A DNA stretch of 64,000 nucleotides from Paraburkholderia sp. ZP32-5 (GTDB taxonomy: Bacteria > Pseudomonadota > Gammaproteobacteria > Burkholderiales > Burkholderiaceae). The translations under genes and the position numbers were made by a program. Location: contig NZ_JAJEJP010000001.1 in assembly GCF_021390495.1 (NCBI RefSeq), positions 2,728,001 through 2,792,000 on the forward strand, in the 5' to 3' direction. The notes under the pieces were generated by a model. It was not told where the DNA came from, ran no database searches, and saw only the letters and a list, made by a program, of their open reading frames with translations. This document shows positions 20,557 through 30,147 of this stretch, piece by piece. Positions within the stretch are counted from its first letter, which is position 1. Every line of letters begins with the position of its first letter.

Positions 20557-21024
20557 ATGTCCCCACAGGATTTCCAGCGCCTGATCGCAGGCGTCACTGC
20601 GCAACTCGCCGGGCGGCCGCTCGACGATTCGCTCGCGGCGTGGCTCAACGACAGCTGGCCCGCCGACAGCCCCACCTTCCACGAACTGGCGAGCGCGTGC
20701 CGCAGCGGCGTCGCCGAAGGATGGCTGTGCAACCGCGAGGCCGGCGGCATCCGCTACGGCCGCATCTTCAAGGCGGTGCCCGACACGCACGGTTTTTCGG
20801 TCGACGTCGTCGACATGCAGGACATCGCCGGTCCGCATCACGTTCATCCGCACGGCGAGATCGATCTGATCATGCCGCTCACCGAAGGCGCGACGTTCGA
20901 CGGCCATCCGGCCGGCTGGTGCGTGTACGGCCCCGGCTCCGCGCATCGTCCGACGGTCGCGAACGGCCAGGCGCTGGTGCTGTATCTGCTGCCGCAAGGC
21001 GCGATCGAATTCACGCGCGCCTGA
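20557..21024 (+). CDS. DUF4863 cupin-like protein of the box cluster
   Basis: A 155-residue protein with a conserved metal-type motif GPHHVHPHGEIDLIMPL (around residues 90-106) and a later GPGSAHRPTV, as in small cupins. It resembles DUF4863 / 4-hydroxylaminobenzoate lyase-like proteins. GGAGG is 6 bases before ATG 20557; the in-frame ATG at 20491 is rejected. It is the first gene of the operon containing boxD, benzoate-CoA ligase and a hydrolase, so it is presumably induced by benzoate. Its reaction in benzoate catabolism is not established; it may act on an aromatic by-product or be a ligand sensor. Confidence 0.75.
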   Translation: MSPQDFQRLIAGVTAQLAGRPLDDSLAAWLNDSWPADSPTFHELASACRSGVAEGWLCNREAGGIRYGRIFKAVPDTHGFSVDVVDMQDIAGPHHVHPHGEIDLIMPLTEGATFDGHPAGWCVYGPGSAHRPTVANGQALVLYLLPQGAIEFTRA

Positions 21025-21093
21025 ACCAGCCTGGAACCAGCACGGAACCCCCTTCGAACCATCCGACTATCGTCAACGACATCGAGCACGATC

Positions 21094-22689
21094 ATGAGCG
21101 AGCTTCTGAAAAACTACGTGGCCGGCGAGTGGATCGCCGGCCAGGGCGCGGGCACCACGCTTAGCGATCCGGTCACCGGTGAGGCGCTCGTGCGCGTATC
21201 GAGCGAAGGTCTCGACCTCGCGCGGGCGTTCGGCTTCGCGCGCGACGAGGGCGGCGCCGCATTGCGCGCGCTGACCTATGCGCAGCGTGCCGCGCGCCTC
21301 GCCGATATCGTCAAGCTGCTGCAATCGAAGCGCGACGACTACTACGCGATCGCCACCGCGAACGCCGGCACGACGCGCAACGATTCGGCGGTCGATATCG
21401 ACGGCGGCATCTTTACGCTGTCGTGGTACGCGAAACTCGGCGCGTCGCTCGGCGACGTGCATGCGCTGCGCGACGGCACGACGAGTGCGCTAAGCAAGGA
21501 TCAATCGTTCAGCGTCCAGCATGTGCTGACGCCGACGCGCGGCGTCGCACTCTTTATCAACGCGTTCAACTTTCCGTCGTGGGGGCTGTGGGAGAAAGCG
21601 GCGCCCGCGTTGCTGTCCGGCGTGCCCGTGATCGTCAAGCCCGCAACCGCGACCGCATGGCTGACGCAGCGGATGGTCGCCGATGTCGTCGATGCGGGCA
21701 TTCTGCCGGCCGGCGCATTGTCGGTGATCTGCGGCACCTCGGCCGGGCTGCTCGATCAGATCCAGTCATTCGACGTCGTGTCGTTCACCGGCTCTGCCGA
21801 CACCGCCGCGACATTGCGTGCGCATCCCGCGTTCGTCGAACACGGCGCGCGTCTGAACGTCGAGGCCGATAGCCTGAACAGCGCGATCCTGTGCGCGGAC
21901 GCGACGCCCGATACGCCCGCGTTCGAGCTGTTCATCAAGGAAGTGGTACGCGAAATGACGGTGAAGTCCGGGCAGAAATGCACGGCGATCCGCCGCGCGT
22001 TCGTGCCCGAGGCTGCGCTCGAAGCGGTGCTCGACACGCTGAAAACGAAGCTCGCGAAAATCACCGTCGGCAATCCGCGCAACGAAGGCGTGCGGATGGG
22101 CTCACTCGTCAGCCGCGCGCAATACGACAACGTGCTCGCCGGCATCGCGATGCTGCGCGAGGAAGCGGTGCTGGCCTACGACGGTTCCGCCGCGCCGCTG
22201 ATCGATGCAGACCCGGCAGCGGCCGCGTGCGTCGCGCCGCATCTGTTCGTCGTCAACGATCCGGATAACGCGACACTGCTGCATGACATCGAAGTATTCG
22301 GCCCGGTCGCGAGCGTCGCGCCCTATCGCGTCGCGGCGGATGGCGAAGGCTTGCCCGAAGCGCACGCGGTCGCGCTCGCGCGACGCGGCCAGGGGTCGCT
22401 GGTCGCGTCGATCTATTCGAACGACGACGCGCATCTGGGCCGCCTCGCGCTCGAACTCGCCGATACGCACGGACGCGTGCATGCGATCTCGCCATCGGTG
22501 CAGCAGAGTCAGACCGGCCACGGCAACGTGATGCCGATGTCGCTGCATGGTGGGCCCGGACGCGCGGGCGGCGGCGAAGAACTGGGTGGCCTGCGCGCGC
22601 TCGGTTTCTACCACCGGCGCGCGGCAGTGCAGGCCTCGGGCGCCGCGCTCGACGCGTTGACGCACCTCACCCATTTACCGACGACCTAG
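21094..22689 (+). CDS. boxD: 3,4-dehydroadipyl-CoA semialdehyde dehydrogenase BoxD
   Basis: Aldehyde dehydrogenase oxidising the BoxC product to 3,4-dehydroadipyl-CoA with NADP. 531 residues, in the PaaZ-N/BoxD subfamily. Landmarks: FINAFNFPSWGLWEKAAPAL for the cofactor pocket, VIVKPAT, VSFTGSADTAA for NAD(P) binding, LNVEADSLNSAIL with the general-base Glu, and KSGQKCTAIRRAFVPEA with the catalytic Cys. It lies 69 bases after the DUF4863 gene and 84 bases before benzoate-CoA ligase. The product enters beta-oxidation to succinyl-CoA and acetyl-CoA. Confidence 0.95.
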   Translation: MSELLKNYVAGEWIAGQGAGTTLSDPVTGEALVRVSSEGLDLARAFGFARDEGGAALRALTYAQRAARLADIVKLLQSKRDDYYAIATANAGTTRNDSAVDIDGGIFTLSWYAKLGASLGDVHALRDGTTSALSKDQSFSVQHVLTPTRGVALFINAFNFPSWGLWEKAAPALLSGVPVIVKPATATAWLTQRMVADVVDAGILPAGALSVICGTSAGLLDQIQSFDVVSFTGSADTAATLRAHPAFVEHGARLNVEADSLNSAILCADATPDTPAFELFIKEVVREMTVKSGQKCTAIRRAFVPEAALEAVLDTLKTKLAKITVGNPRNEGVRMGSLVSRAQYDNVLAGIAMLREEAVLAYDGSAAPLIDADPAAAACVAPHLFVVNDPDNATLLHDIEVFGPVASVAPYRVAADGEGLPEAHAVALARRGQGSLVASIYSNDDAHLGRLALELADTHGRVHAISPSVQQSQTGHGNVMPMSLHGGPGRAGGGEELGGLRALGFYHRRAAVQASGAALDALTHLTHLPTT

Positions 22690-22773
22690 CCGCGCAGCGT
22701 CACGCGAACAGCAAGCATCGAGCGGATCACGAGCACACAACAGCCGGACCGCGCCCACGGATGGAGGAGACAT

Positions 22774-24390
22774 ATGGAAGCCCTGCTGGAACAGACCGCG
22801 CGCGAGCCGGTCGCGCCGCCGCCCCCGCTATTCAACTTCGCGACGCATCTGTTCGCGTTGAACGCGGCGCGCGCGAACAAGCCCGCCTATATCGACGATC
22901 ACGGCACGACGAGCTACGGTGAACTCGAAGAACGCGCGCGGCGTTGCGCGAGCGCATTGCGCGCGCTTGGCGTGCATGCCGAGGAACGCGTGCTGCTGGT
23001 GATGCTCGACACGATTTCGCTGCCGATCGCGTTTCTCGGCGCGCTGTATGCGGGCGTCGTGCCGGTCGTCGCAAACACGTTGCTGACCGCCGCCGACTAC
23101 ACGTACATGCTCACGCATAGCCATGCGCGCGCGGTGATCGTGTCGGAACCGTTGCTGGCGCAAGTGACCGAAGCGCTGAAGGGCATCGATGACGACTGTC
23201 AGTTGATCGTCTCGCAACCGCGCGCGGATGCACACGCAAACGCAGATGCAAACGCAAACACCGGCACCGCACTAACCGCGCCGCGCTTCGAATCGCTGGT
23301 CGATGCAGCGACGCCCGCCGCGAAAGGCTCGTCGAGCAGCGGCGACGATATCGCGTTCTGGCTGTATTCATCGGGCTCGACCGGCAAGCCGAAAGGCACG
23401 GTCCATACGCACGCGAATCTGTACTGGACCGCCGAGTTGTACGCGAAGCCGATACTCGGCATCGTCGAGACCGACGTGGTGTTTTCGGCGGCCAAGCTGT
23501 TCTTCGCGTACGGGCTCGGCAATGCACTGACCTTTCCGCTGTCGGTCGGCGCGACCGCGATCCTGATGGCCGAGCGCCCGACCGCCGATGCGATCTTCGC
23601 GCGGCTCGTCCAGCATCGGCCGACCGTGTTCTATGGCGTGCCGACGTTGTACGCAAGCATGCTGGTGTCGCCGAATCTGCCCGCGCGCGCCGACGTCGCG
23701 ATACGGGTATGCGCATCGGCGGGCGAAGCATTGCCGCGCGAAATCGGCGAGCGCTTTACCGCGCACTTCGGCGCCGAAATTCTCGATGGCATCGGCTCGA
23801 CGGAAATGCTGCATATCTTTCTATCGAATCGCGCGGGCGAGGTCGAATATGGGACTACGGGCCGGCCGGTGCCGGGCTATGAAGTGGAACTGCGCGACGA
23901 AGCCGGCCGCTCGGTGCCCGATGGCGAAGTCGGCGATCTGTATATCAAGGGGCCGAGCGCGGCGCTGATGTACTGGTGCAATCGCGAGAAATCGCGCGCG
24001 ACTTTTCTCGGCGAATGGATTCGCAGCGGCGACAAATACCGGCGTCTCGTGAATGGCTGCTACGTGTACGCGGGCCGCAGCGACGACATGCTGAAAGTAA
24101 GCGGCCAGTACGTGTCGCCGGTCGAAGTGGAAATGGTGCTGGTCGAGCATCCGGCGGTGCTGGAAGCGGCGGTGGTCGGCGTCGATCACGGCGGCCTCGT
24201 GAAGACCCGCGCATTCGTCGTGCTGAAGCGCGAATTCGTACCGTCCGATACGCTTGCCGACGAACTGAAAACATTCGTGAAGGGACGGCTCGCGCCACAC
24301 AAGTATCCGCGCGATATCGTGTTCACCGACGATCTGCCGAAGACCGCAACCGGTAAGATTCAACGCTTCAAGCTGCGCGAACTGTCATAA
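22774..24390 (+). CDS. bclA: Benzoate-CoA ligase
   Basis: AMP-forming ligase activating benzoate to benzoyl-CoA, the entry step of the box pathway. 538 residues, the usual length for BclA/BadA. The P-loop motif YSSGSTGKPKG begins at residue 198. A8-type region SDDMLKVSGQYVSPVEVE and the C-terminal catalytic Lys segment LPKTATGKIQRFKLREL are intact. Residues about 148-160 form a low-complexity ADAHANADANANTG insertion encoded by imprecise GCAAAC/GCAGAT repeats; it sits on a surface loop ahead of the P-loop and is unlikely to matter. GGAGGA precedes ATG 22774. The order DUF4863-boxD-bclA-hydrolase suggests one transcript. Confidence 0.95.
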   Translation: MEALLEQTAREPVAPPPPLFNFATHLFALNAARANKPAYIDDHGTTSYGELEERARRCASALRALGVHAEERVLLVMLDTISLPIAFLGALYAGVVPVVANTLLTAADYTYMLTHSHARAVIVSEPLLAQVTEALKGIDDDCQLIVSQPRADAHANADANANTGTALTAPRFESLVDAATPAAKGSSSSGDDIAFWLYSSGSTGKPKGTVHTHANLYWTAELYAKPILGIVETDVVFSAAKLFFAYGLGNALTFPLSVGATAILMAERPTADAIFARLVQHRPTVFYGVPTLYASMLVSPNLPARADVAIRVCASAGEALPREIGERFTAHFGAEILDGIGSTEMLHIFLSNRAGEVEYGTTGRPVPGYEVELRDEAGRSVPDGEVGDLYIKGPSAALMYWCNREKSRATFLGEWIRSGDKYRRLVNGCYVYAGRSDDMLKVSGQYVSPVEVEMVLVEHPAVLEAAVVGVDHGGLVKTRAFVVLKREFVPSDTLADELKTFVKGRLAPHKYPRDIVFTDDLPKTATGKIQRFKLRELS

Positions 24391-24399
24391 GGTCCTCCG

Positions 24400-25263
24400 A
24401 TGTCGAACCCGGTCACCGCCTCTGCTCTTCAACCCACTGCTGCGAGCCGCTTTGCCGAACTGCCGGCGAGCGCGTCGCACGGGCCGTTGCGGCTCGAGTA
24501 TCGCTGGGTCAATAAAGGTGAAGGCGAAGGCGCAACCACGGACGACGCCCCGTTCGCGCTATTCCTGCACGAAGGGCTCGGCTCCGTCGCGATGTGGCGC
24601 GACTGGCCGCAAGCGTTGTGCGAACGGCTCGGCATGCGCGGGCTCGTCTATTCGCGGCCTGGCTATGGACTGTCGACGCCGCGCGAACCGCAGGTGAAAT
24701 GGCCGGTCGATTTCATGACCGCGCAGGCGCGCGACATTCTGCCCGCGCTGCTCGACGCGCTCGGCATCGATATGCAACAACGCAAACGCATGTGGGTAAT
24801 CGGCCATAGCGACGGCGGCTCGATCGCGCTGCTTTACGCGGCGCTCTATCCGGATGCGCTCGCGGGCGCGGTCGCGATCGCGCCGCATGTATTCGTCGAA
24901 GACATCTCGGTGCAGAGCATCGCGCAAACGAAGCAGTTGTACGAAACCACCGACCTGCGTAGCAAGCTCGCGCGCTATCACGCGGACGTCGATTCCGCGT
25001 TCTACGGCTGGAACGATATCTGGCTGAATCCGGCCTTCAGGCAGTGGTCGATCGTCGATGCGCTCGCGCCGATCCGCCAGCCCCTGCTTGCGATACAAGG
25101 TCACGACGACAACTACGGCACGATGGCGCAGATCGACACGATCTCCGCGCACGTGCCACACGCGCAACGCGTAAAGCTCGACGCATGCGGACACTCGCCG
25201 CATCGCGACGCACCCGACAAACTGAACGACGCGATCGCGGCCTTCGTCCGCTCACAAGCATAA
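24400..25263 (+). CDS. Alpha/beta hydrolase of the box operon
   Basis: A 287-residue alpha/beta hydrolase. Nucleophile elbow GHSDGGS places the catalytic Ser at residue 137. The oxyanion region HEGLGSVAMWRDWPQALCER follows strand 3, and the catalytic His is in KLDACGHSPHRDAP near the C-terminus; an Asp in AIQGHDDNYGT is the likely third residue. It begins 9 bases after the benzoate-CoA ligase stop, so it is co-translated with the box genes. Such hydrolases recur in box clusters and may hydrolyse dead-end CoA thioesters or an aryl ester substrate; no direct evidence of the substrate is visible. Confidence 0.85.
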   Translation: MSNPVTASALQPTAASRFAELPASASHGPLRLEYRWVNKGEGEGATTDDAPFALFLHEGLGSVAMWRDWPQALCERLGMRGLVYSRPGYGLSTPREPQVKWPVDFMTAQARDILPALLDALGIDMQQRKRMWVIGHSDGGSIALLYAALYPDALAGAVAIAPHVFVEDISVQSIAQTKQLYETTDLRSKLARYHADVDSAFYGWNDIWLNPAFRQWSIVDALAPIRQPLLAIQGHDDNYGTMAQIDTISAHVPHAQRVKLDACGHSPHRDAPDKLNDAIAAFVRSQA

Positions 25264-25420
25264 GAACGGTGACAAAGCGGCGACAACGCAACGATAAAGC
25301 GACCGCGAGCCCCTTACACATACTTCATAAAAATTACACGGATCGGCGACTATGCTGCTGCATCGCTGACCTCGGCACATCGATGCCCAGGCATCCCTTC
25401 CCCGTGCCGGAGACAGTGCC

Positions 25421-25783
25421 ATGCCTTTCGCGTCGAAGCCGATTCATCTGTGCAGTGCGTCGCAACGCAAACGTTTGGCTGACAGTTTGGCGGCCGCGCT
25501 GGCGATCATCGCGCTGTGCACGCTGACGGCCGCATGCAGCGACGACGCTCAGCAAGCCGGCACGCAAACGTCCAGTCTCACCGGGTTTTCCGCCCAGCCT
25601 TCCGCCGCTAGCAACGGCAGTTCGTCGTTCAACGCACCGGTGAATGCCGCGGCGAATTCCGCCACCACGACGCTGACGATCCAGACTCCCGCACCCTCCG
25701 CGTCCGGCGCCTCCAGCGACCCCAGCACCGCGCTGTCCGCCGCGGCGCCGCTCGCCCGCCCCGTGATCCATAGCGTCGATTGA
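25421..25783 (+). CDS. Putative small lipoprotein, unknown function
   Basis: A 120-residue protein with a signal ending CTLTAACSDD, lipidated Cys near residue 39. The N-terminus before the hydrophobic segment is long (about 20 residues, basic). The mature part (about 80 residues) is Ser/Ala/Pro/Thr-rich with no fold-like segments (NSATTTLTIQTPAPSASGAS) and is probably extended. GGAGA lies 10 bases before the ATG. It lies between the box operon and the phospholipase gene, in its own transcription unit. I do not recognise a family. Confidence 0.55.
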   Translation: MPFASKPIHLCSASQRKRLADSLAAALAIIALCTLTAACSDDAQQAGTQTSSLTGFSAQPSAASNGSSSFNAPVNAAANSATTTLTIQTPAPSASGASSDPSTALSAAAPLARPVIHSVD

Positions 25784-25906
25784 GTTTCGCGCCGCGCGAT
25801 GCCGGGCGCGTTCGCACGCGCATCGCCGCGGCACTGCTTTGCCGTTCATCTCCGTAGTCCATCGCCGCCGTAATTTCTTCCACCCTCGAAGATCTGAGCC
25901 CGAACC

Positions 25907-28024
25907 ATGACCTCGAAAAATCGCCGTGATTTTCTACGCTCGGCCGCGCAAGCCGCCGGTTCCTTCACCGCGTTGAGCATGCTGCCGCCCGGCATTCGCA
26001 ACGCGCTCGCAATTCCGGCCCATAACCGGACCGGCACGATCCGCGACGTCGAGCATATCGTCGTGCTGATGCAGGAAAACCGCTCGTTCGACCATTACTT
26101 CGGCACGCTGAAAGGCGTGCGCGGTTTCGGCGACACGCGCGCGATCAATCTCGCGAACGGCAAGCCGGTCTGGTATCAGCCGCTGACGACCGACACCGCT
26201 GGCGCGAGCTACGTGCTGCCGTTCCGTCCGACCGCGCCGAACCTCGGCCTGCAATTCCTGCAGGATCTCGCGCACGACTGGGGCACCACGCACGCGGCCT
26301 GGAACAACGGCCGCTACGATCAATGGGTGCCGGCGAAAGGCACGACGACGATGGCGTACATGACGCGCGACGACATCCCGTTCCACTATCAGCTGGCCGA
26401 CGCGTTCACGATCTGCGACGCGTACCACTGCTCGCTGCTGGGCCCGACCGATCCGAACCGCTACTACATGTGGAGCGGCTGGGTCGGCAACGACGGCAGC
26501 GGCGGCGGCCCGGTGATCGACAATTCGGAACTCGGCTACGGCTGGTCGACCTATCCGGAAGTGCTGCAAAACGCCGGCATCTCGTGGAAGATCTATCAGG
26601 ACATGGGCACCGGGCTCGATGCGAACGGCTCGTGGGGCTGGACGCAAAACCCGTATATCGGCAACTACGGCGACAACTCGCTGTTGTACTTCAACCAGTA
26701 CCGCAATGCGCAGCCGGGCAATCCGCTGTATGACAACGCGCGCGTCGGCACCAATGCGGCGAACGGCGACGGCTATTTCGACATCCTGAAGCACGACGTG
26801 CAGAACAACACGCTGCCGCAGGTATCGTGGATCGTCGCGCCGGAAGCGTATTCCGAGCATCCGAACTGGCCGACGAACTACGGCGCGTGGTACATCGACC
26901 AGGTGCTGCAGATCCTGACGTCGAACCCCGAGGTGTGGAGCAAGACCGTGCTGCTCATCAACTATGACGAGAACGACGGCTTCTTCGATCACATGGCCCC
27001 GCCGTTCGCGGCCGCGTCGAGCGCGAATGGGCTTTCGACGGTCGACATCACGCACGAAATCTATGCGGGCAATGCGCAAAACCAGGCGGGCCCCTACGGG
27101 CTCGGACCACGCGTGCCGATGCTGGTAGTGTCGCCGTGGTCGAAAGGCGGCTACGTGTGCTCAGAAGTGTTCGACCATACGTCGGTGATCCGCTTTATCG
27201 AAGCGCGCTTCGGCCAGCATCACAACCTCGGCGAATCGAACATCACGCCGTGGCGCCGCGCGGTGTGCGGCGATCTGACCTCGGCGTTCAACTTCGCCAA
27301 CCCGAACGAAGCGATCCCGCCGCTGCCGAGCACGAGCGGCTATGTGCCGCCCGATCAGAACCGTCATCCGGACTACCAGCCGCAGCCGCCCGCGATGCAG
27401 GCGGTACCGCAGCAGGAACCGGGCGTACGCCCGGCGCGCGCGGTGCCGTATGAACTGTTCGTGCGCATCGACGAAGGCTCGAACGGCAAGCTGACGATGC
27501 GCTTCGTCAACACCGGCAACGCAGGTGCGGTGTTCCTCGTCTACACGACGGATGGCGCCGACGCGCCGCGCAGCTATACGGTCGAAGCCGGCAAGCGCTT
27601 GCAGGACCAGTTGCCGGTCGATGCAAACGGCGGCTACGACTTCACCGTGCATGGTCCGAACGGCTTTCTGCGCCGCTTCGCGGGCACGGTGACCGCGCGC
27701 AAATCGTCGCATGGCCAGGACGCCATGCAGGCGGAGGTCGTCGAAGGTTACGACGTCGCGAACGGTAACCTGCAGCTGCGCCTCGAGAACGTGGGCAACA
27801 AGCGTTCGCAGTTCACGATCGTCAATGCGTACGACCCGAAGAACGTGATCCACCATGCGGTGCGCGGCGGCGACAACGATACGCTGTACCTCGATCTGCG
27901 TAACGCGCACGGCTGGTACGACCTCGCGATCACCGTCGATACGGATGCATCGTTCGCGCGGCGCTTCGCGGGTCACGTCGAAACCGGCAAGAGCAGCATG
28001 AGCGATCCGGCGCTGGGCAGCTAA
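25907..28024 (+). CDS. plcN: Phosphocholine-specific (non-hemolytic type) phospholipase C
   Basis: A 705-residue exported phospholipase C that cleaves phosphatidylcholine-type lipids to diacylglycerol and a phosphorylated headgroup. The N-terminus has a twin-arginine signal, NRRDFLRSAAQAAGS. The phosphoesterase domain starts with IVVLMQENRSFDHYFGTLKG and contains LLINYDENDGFFDHM, metal-binding motifs of the acid-phosphatase/PLC superfamily. Two C-terminal beta domains of DUF756 type occupy about residues 510-695. The length matches Pseudomonas/Burkholderia PlcN-PlcH enzymes. No PlcR chaperone gene is adjacent. Whether it is hemolytic cannot be read from the sequence; PlcN is the closest general label. 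Confidence 0.9.
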   Translation: MTSKNRRDFLRSAAQAAGSFTALSMLPPGIRNALAIPAHNRTGTIRDVEHIVVLMQENRSFDHYFGTLKGVRGFGDTRAINLANGKPVWYQPLTTDTAGASYVLPFRPTAPNLGLQFLQDLAHDWGTTHAAWNNGRYDQWVPAKGTTTMAYMTRDDIPFHYQLADAFTICDAYHCSLLGPTDPNRYYMWSGWVGNDGSGGGPVIDNSELGYGWSTYPEVLQNAGISWKIYQDMGTGLDANGSWGWTQNPYIGNYGDNSLLYFNQYRNAQPGNPLYDNARVGTNAANGDGYFDILKHDVQNNTLPQVSWIVAPEAYSEHPNWPTNYGAWYIDQVLQILTSNPEVWSKTVLLINYDENDGFFDHMAPPFAAASSANGLSTVDITHEIYAGNAQNQAGPYGLGPRVPMLVVSPWSKGGYVCSEVFDHTSVIRFIEARFGQHHNLGESNITPWRRAVCGDLTSAFNFANPNEAIPPLPSTSGYVPPDQNRHPDYQPQPPAMQAVPQQEPGVRPARAVPYELFVRIDEGSNGKLTMRFVNTGNAGAVFLVYTTDGADAPRSYTVEAGKRLQDQLPVDANGGYDFTVHGPNGFLRRFAGTVTARKSSHGQDAMQAEVVEGYDVANGNLQLRLENVGNKRSQFTIVNAYDPKNVIHHAVRGGDNDTLYLDLRNAHGWYDLAITVDTDASFARRFAGHVETGKSSMSDPALGS

Positions 28025-28057
28025 GCCTTCGCGATCGACGAAACGCTGCTGTAAAGC

Positions 28058-28095
28058 AACGGCCGCTGCACGGAAAACGCAGCGGCCGTTTTTAC
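28058..28095 (+). terminator. Rho-independent terminator of the phospholipase gene
   Basis: AACGGCCGCTGC (28058-28069) pairs with GCAGCGGCCGTT (28079-28090), then a short T run. It overlaps the last bases before the convergent gene and could serve both strands. Confidence 0.85.
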
Positions 28096-28099
28096 AGCC

Positions 28100-28489
28100 T
28101 CAGACCGTTTTCAGAACCCGCGGCCTTGTTGCTTCGCCCGTCGCGAGCACCAGCGCCGGCATCGCATCGGCGACGCCCGCGCCGCTCTGCGTACCCCTGT
28201 CCGCCTCCCTGTCTGCACCCTTGTCCGCGCGCATCGACAGATAGCGCAAACAGCACACGCGCAGAAACGACGCGAAATTGCTCGGTGGTTCGCCGCGCAA
28301 CGCAATCAGTTCGTCGTACAGCTTCACCGCAAACTGACTGGTCGTCATGCTTTCGCACGCGGCGATTTCGCACAGTACGTCCCAGAACAGATTCTCGAGA
28401 CGCACCGTTGTGATCACACCGTGAATCCGCAGCGAACGGGTGCGCGACTCATAGAGGATCGGATCGGCGTTGCTATAAATCCCACACAT
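28100..28489 (-). CDS. Ribbon-helix-helix domain protein
   Basis: A 129-residue protein. Residues about 18-75 match the RHH_4 type of ribbon-helix-helix domain: RSLRIHGVITTVRLENLFWDV, then ACESMTTSQFAVKLYDELI, and NFASFLRVCCLRYL. These domains bind DNA as dimers, but RHH_4 proteins are also found as small standalone proteins whose target is unknown. The C-terminal 40 residues are unstructured-looking. It is on the same strand as, and downstream of, the GMC oxidoreductase gene (48 bases), so it may belong to that operon and autoregulate it. Confidence 0.75.
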   Translation of the reverse strand: MCGIYSNADPILYESRTRSLRIHGVITTVRLENLFWDVLCEIAACESMTTSQFAVKLYDELIALRGEPPSNFASFLRVCCLRYLSMRADKGADREADRGTQSGAGVADAMPALVLATGEATRPRVLKTV

Positions 28490-28537
28490 ACGTGATCTCC
28501 CGGTTTCGACGCGCGGATGCCGCGCGCGCCCTGTGCC

Positions 28538-30124
28538 CTATACCGTACGTTTGTTCATCTGCGCCGCGATGTAATCGGCCTGGCGAATCGCCAGCGTCAC
28601 GATCGTCAGCGTGGGGTTTTCCGCCGCGCCGGTGGTGAACTGGCTGCCGTCGGAGATGAACAGGTTCGCTACTTCATGCGTCTGGCCGAAACTGTTGCAT
28701 ACGCCATCTTCGGCTCGCGCGCTCATGCGCGCGGTGCCGAGGTTATGCGTGGACGGATACGGCGGCACGCGATACACGGTCTTGGCGCCCGCGGCCTCGT
28801 ACACCGCCGTGCCCTGCTTGAACGCGTGCTCGCGCATCGCTTCGTCGTTCGGGTGATCGTCGAAATGCACGTTGGCGACCGGCTGGCCGTACTGGTCTTT
28901 CACATCGGTGTTCAGCGTGATGCGATTGCTCGCACGCGGCATGTCCTCGCCGACGATCCACATACCCGCCGTGTACGCATACTGATCCATCGCCTGCGCG
29001 AACTTCGGCCCCCATGCGCCCGGGTCCAGAAACGCCGCGTAGAACGGCAGACCCAGCGAAATGGTCTCCATGTGATAGCCGCCCGCGAAACCGCGCTTCG
29101 GATCGAACACCGCCTCGTCCTCGATGATGCCGGCCATCGTGGTGCCCTTGAACATATCCACCTTGTCGTTGAACACCGCGTAGACCGAGCCCGTGGTATG
29201 GCGCATGTAGTTGCGGCCCACCTGTCCCGAGCCGTTCGCGAGACCCTGCGCGAAGCGGCCCGAATGCGAGTTCAGAAGCAGGCGCGGCGTTTCGATTGCA
29301 TTGCCGGCCACCGCGACGACGCGCGCCTTTTGCCGCTGCAATTTACCGTTGCCGTCATAGTAAAGCACCTCGTTGGCCCTGCCGCGAGCATCGGTGCCGA
29401 TTCTGACGACATGCGCCTGAGTGCGCAATTCCATGTGCCCGGTGGCCTGCGCGCGCGGCAACTCGGTATAGAGCGTCGACCACTTCGCGCCGGTGCGGCA
29501 GCCCTGAAAACAGAAGCCGCGCTGGAAACAATGAGCGCGATCGTCGCGCACCACGCTATTGATCGCCATGTGCCCGGTATTGCACTCCTTGTAGCCGACC
29601 TTCATCGCGCCGGCCGACATCACCTTGAAGTTGTTGTTACCCGGCAAGCCCGGCAGACCGTTGGTGCGCGTCACGCCCATCTTCCGTTCCGCGCGGTCGT
29701 AGAACGGATCGAGTTCCTCGCGCGTGAGCGGCCAGTCGAGCAGATTGGCGTCCTTGACGTCGCTGTAGGTGGTCTTTGCCTTGAATTCGTGCGGCTGGAT
29801 GCGCAGGCTCGCGCCGGCCCAGTGGGTGGTCGTGCCGCCGACCGTCTTGCAGATCCACGCGGGCAGATTCGGAAAGTCCTTCGCGACGCGCCAGCTGCCC
29901 GACGTGGTGCGCTTGTCGAGCCACGACAGCAACTTGAACGAACCCCATTCGTCGGTCGTGAAGTCGGCCTGCGTATGCAGTTGGCCCGCTTCGAGCACGA
30001 CCACATCGATACCCTTCTGCGCCAGTTCGTTGGCCAGCGTGCCGCCGCCCGCCCCCGAACCGATGATCACGACGACCTTGTCGTCGTTGTGCGAAAAACG
30101 CACCTTGTTGTTGTCCTGAGTCAT
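28538..30124 (-). CDS. GMC-family FAD oxidoreductase (large subunit type)
   Basis: A 528-residue glucose-methanol-choline oxidoreductase. The FAD-binding GSGAGGGTLANELAQKG is near residue 22; VGGTTTHWAGASLR and the C-terminal HNLGTARMS and SDGSQFTTGAAENPTLTIV segments are the active-site side. The protein has no signal peptide. The next gene upstream encodes a Tat-signal small subunit, so the pair may be exported together in folded form, as in gluconate 2-dehydrogenase and FAD-glucose dehydrogenase. GGAGA precedes ATG 30124, which excludes a far longer N-terminal frame. The substrate is unknown (sugar, alcohol or sugar acid). Confidence 0.88.
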   Translation of the reverse strand: MTQDNNKVRFSHNDDKVVVIIGSGAGGGTLANELAQKGIDVVVLEAGQLHTQADFTTDEWGSFKLLSWLDKRTTSGSWRVAKDFPNLPAWICKTVGGTTTHWAGASLRIQPHEFKAKTTYSDVKDANLLDWPLTREELDPFYDRAERKMGVTRTNGLPGLPGNNNFKVMSAGAMKVGYKECNTGHMAINSVVRDDRAHCFQRGFCFQGCRTGAKWSTLYTELPRAQATGHMELRTQAHVVRIGTDARGRANEVLYYDGNGKLQRQKARVVAVAGNAIETPRLLLNSHSGRFAQGLANGSGQVGRNYMRHTTGSVYAVFNDKVDMFKGTTMAGIIEDEAVFDPKRGFAGGYHMETISLGLPFYAAFLDPGAWGPKFAQAMDQYAYTAGMWIVGEDMPRASNRITLNTDVKDQYGQPVANVHFDDHPNDEAMREHAFKQGTAVYEAAGAKTVYRVPPYPSTHNLGTARMSARAEDGVCNSFGQTHEVANLFISDGSQFTTGAAENPTLTIVTLAIRQADYIAAQMNKRTV

Positions 30125-30147
30125 GGTCTGTCTCCGCTGTTTGCGCT

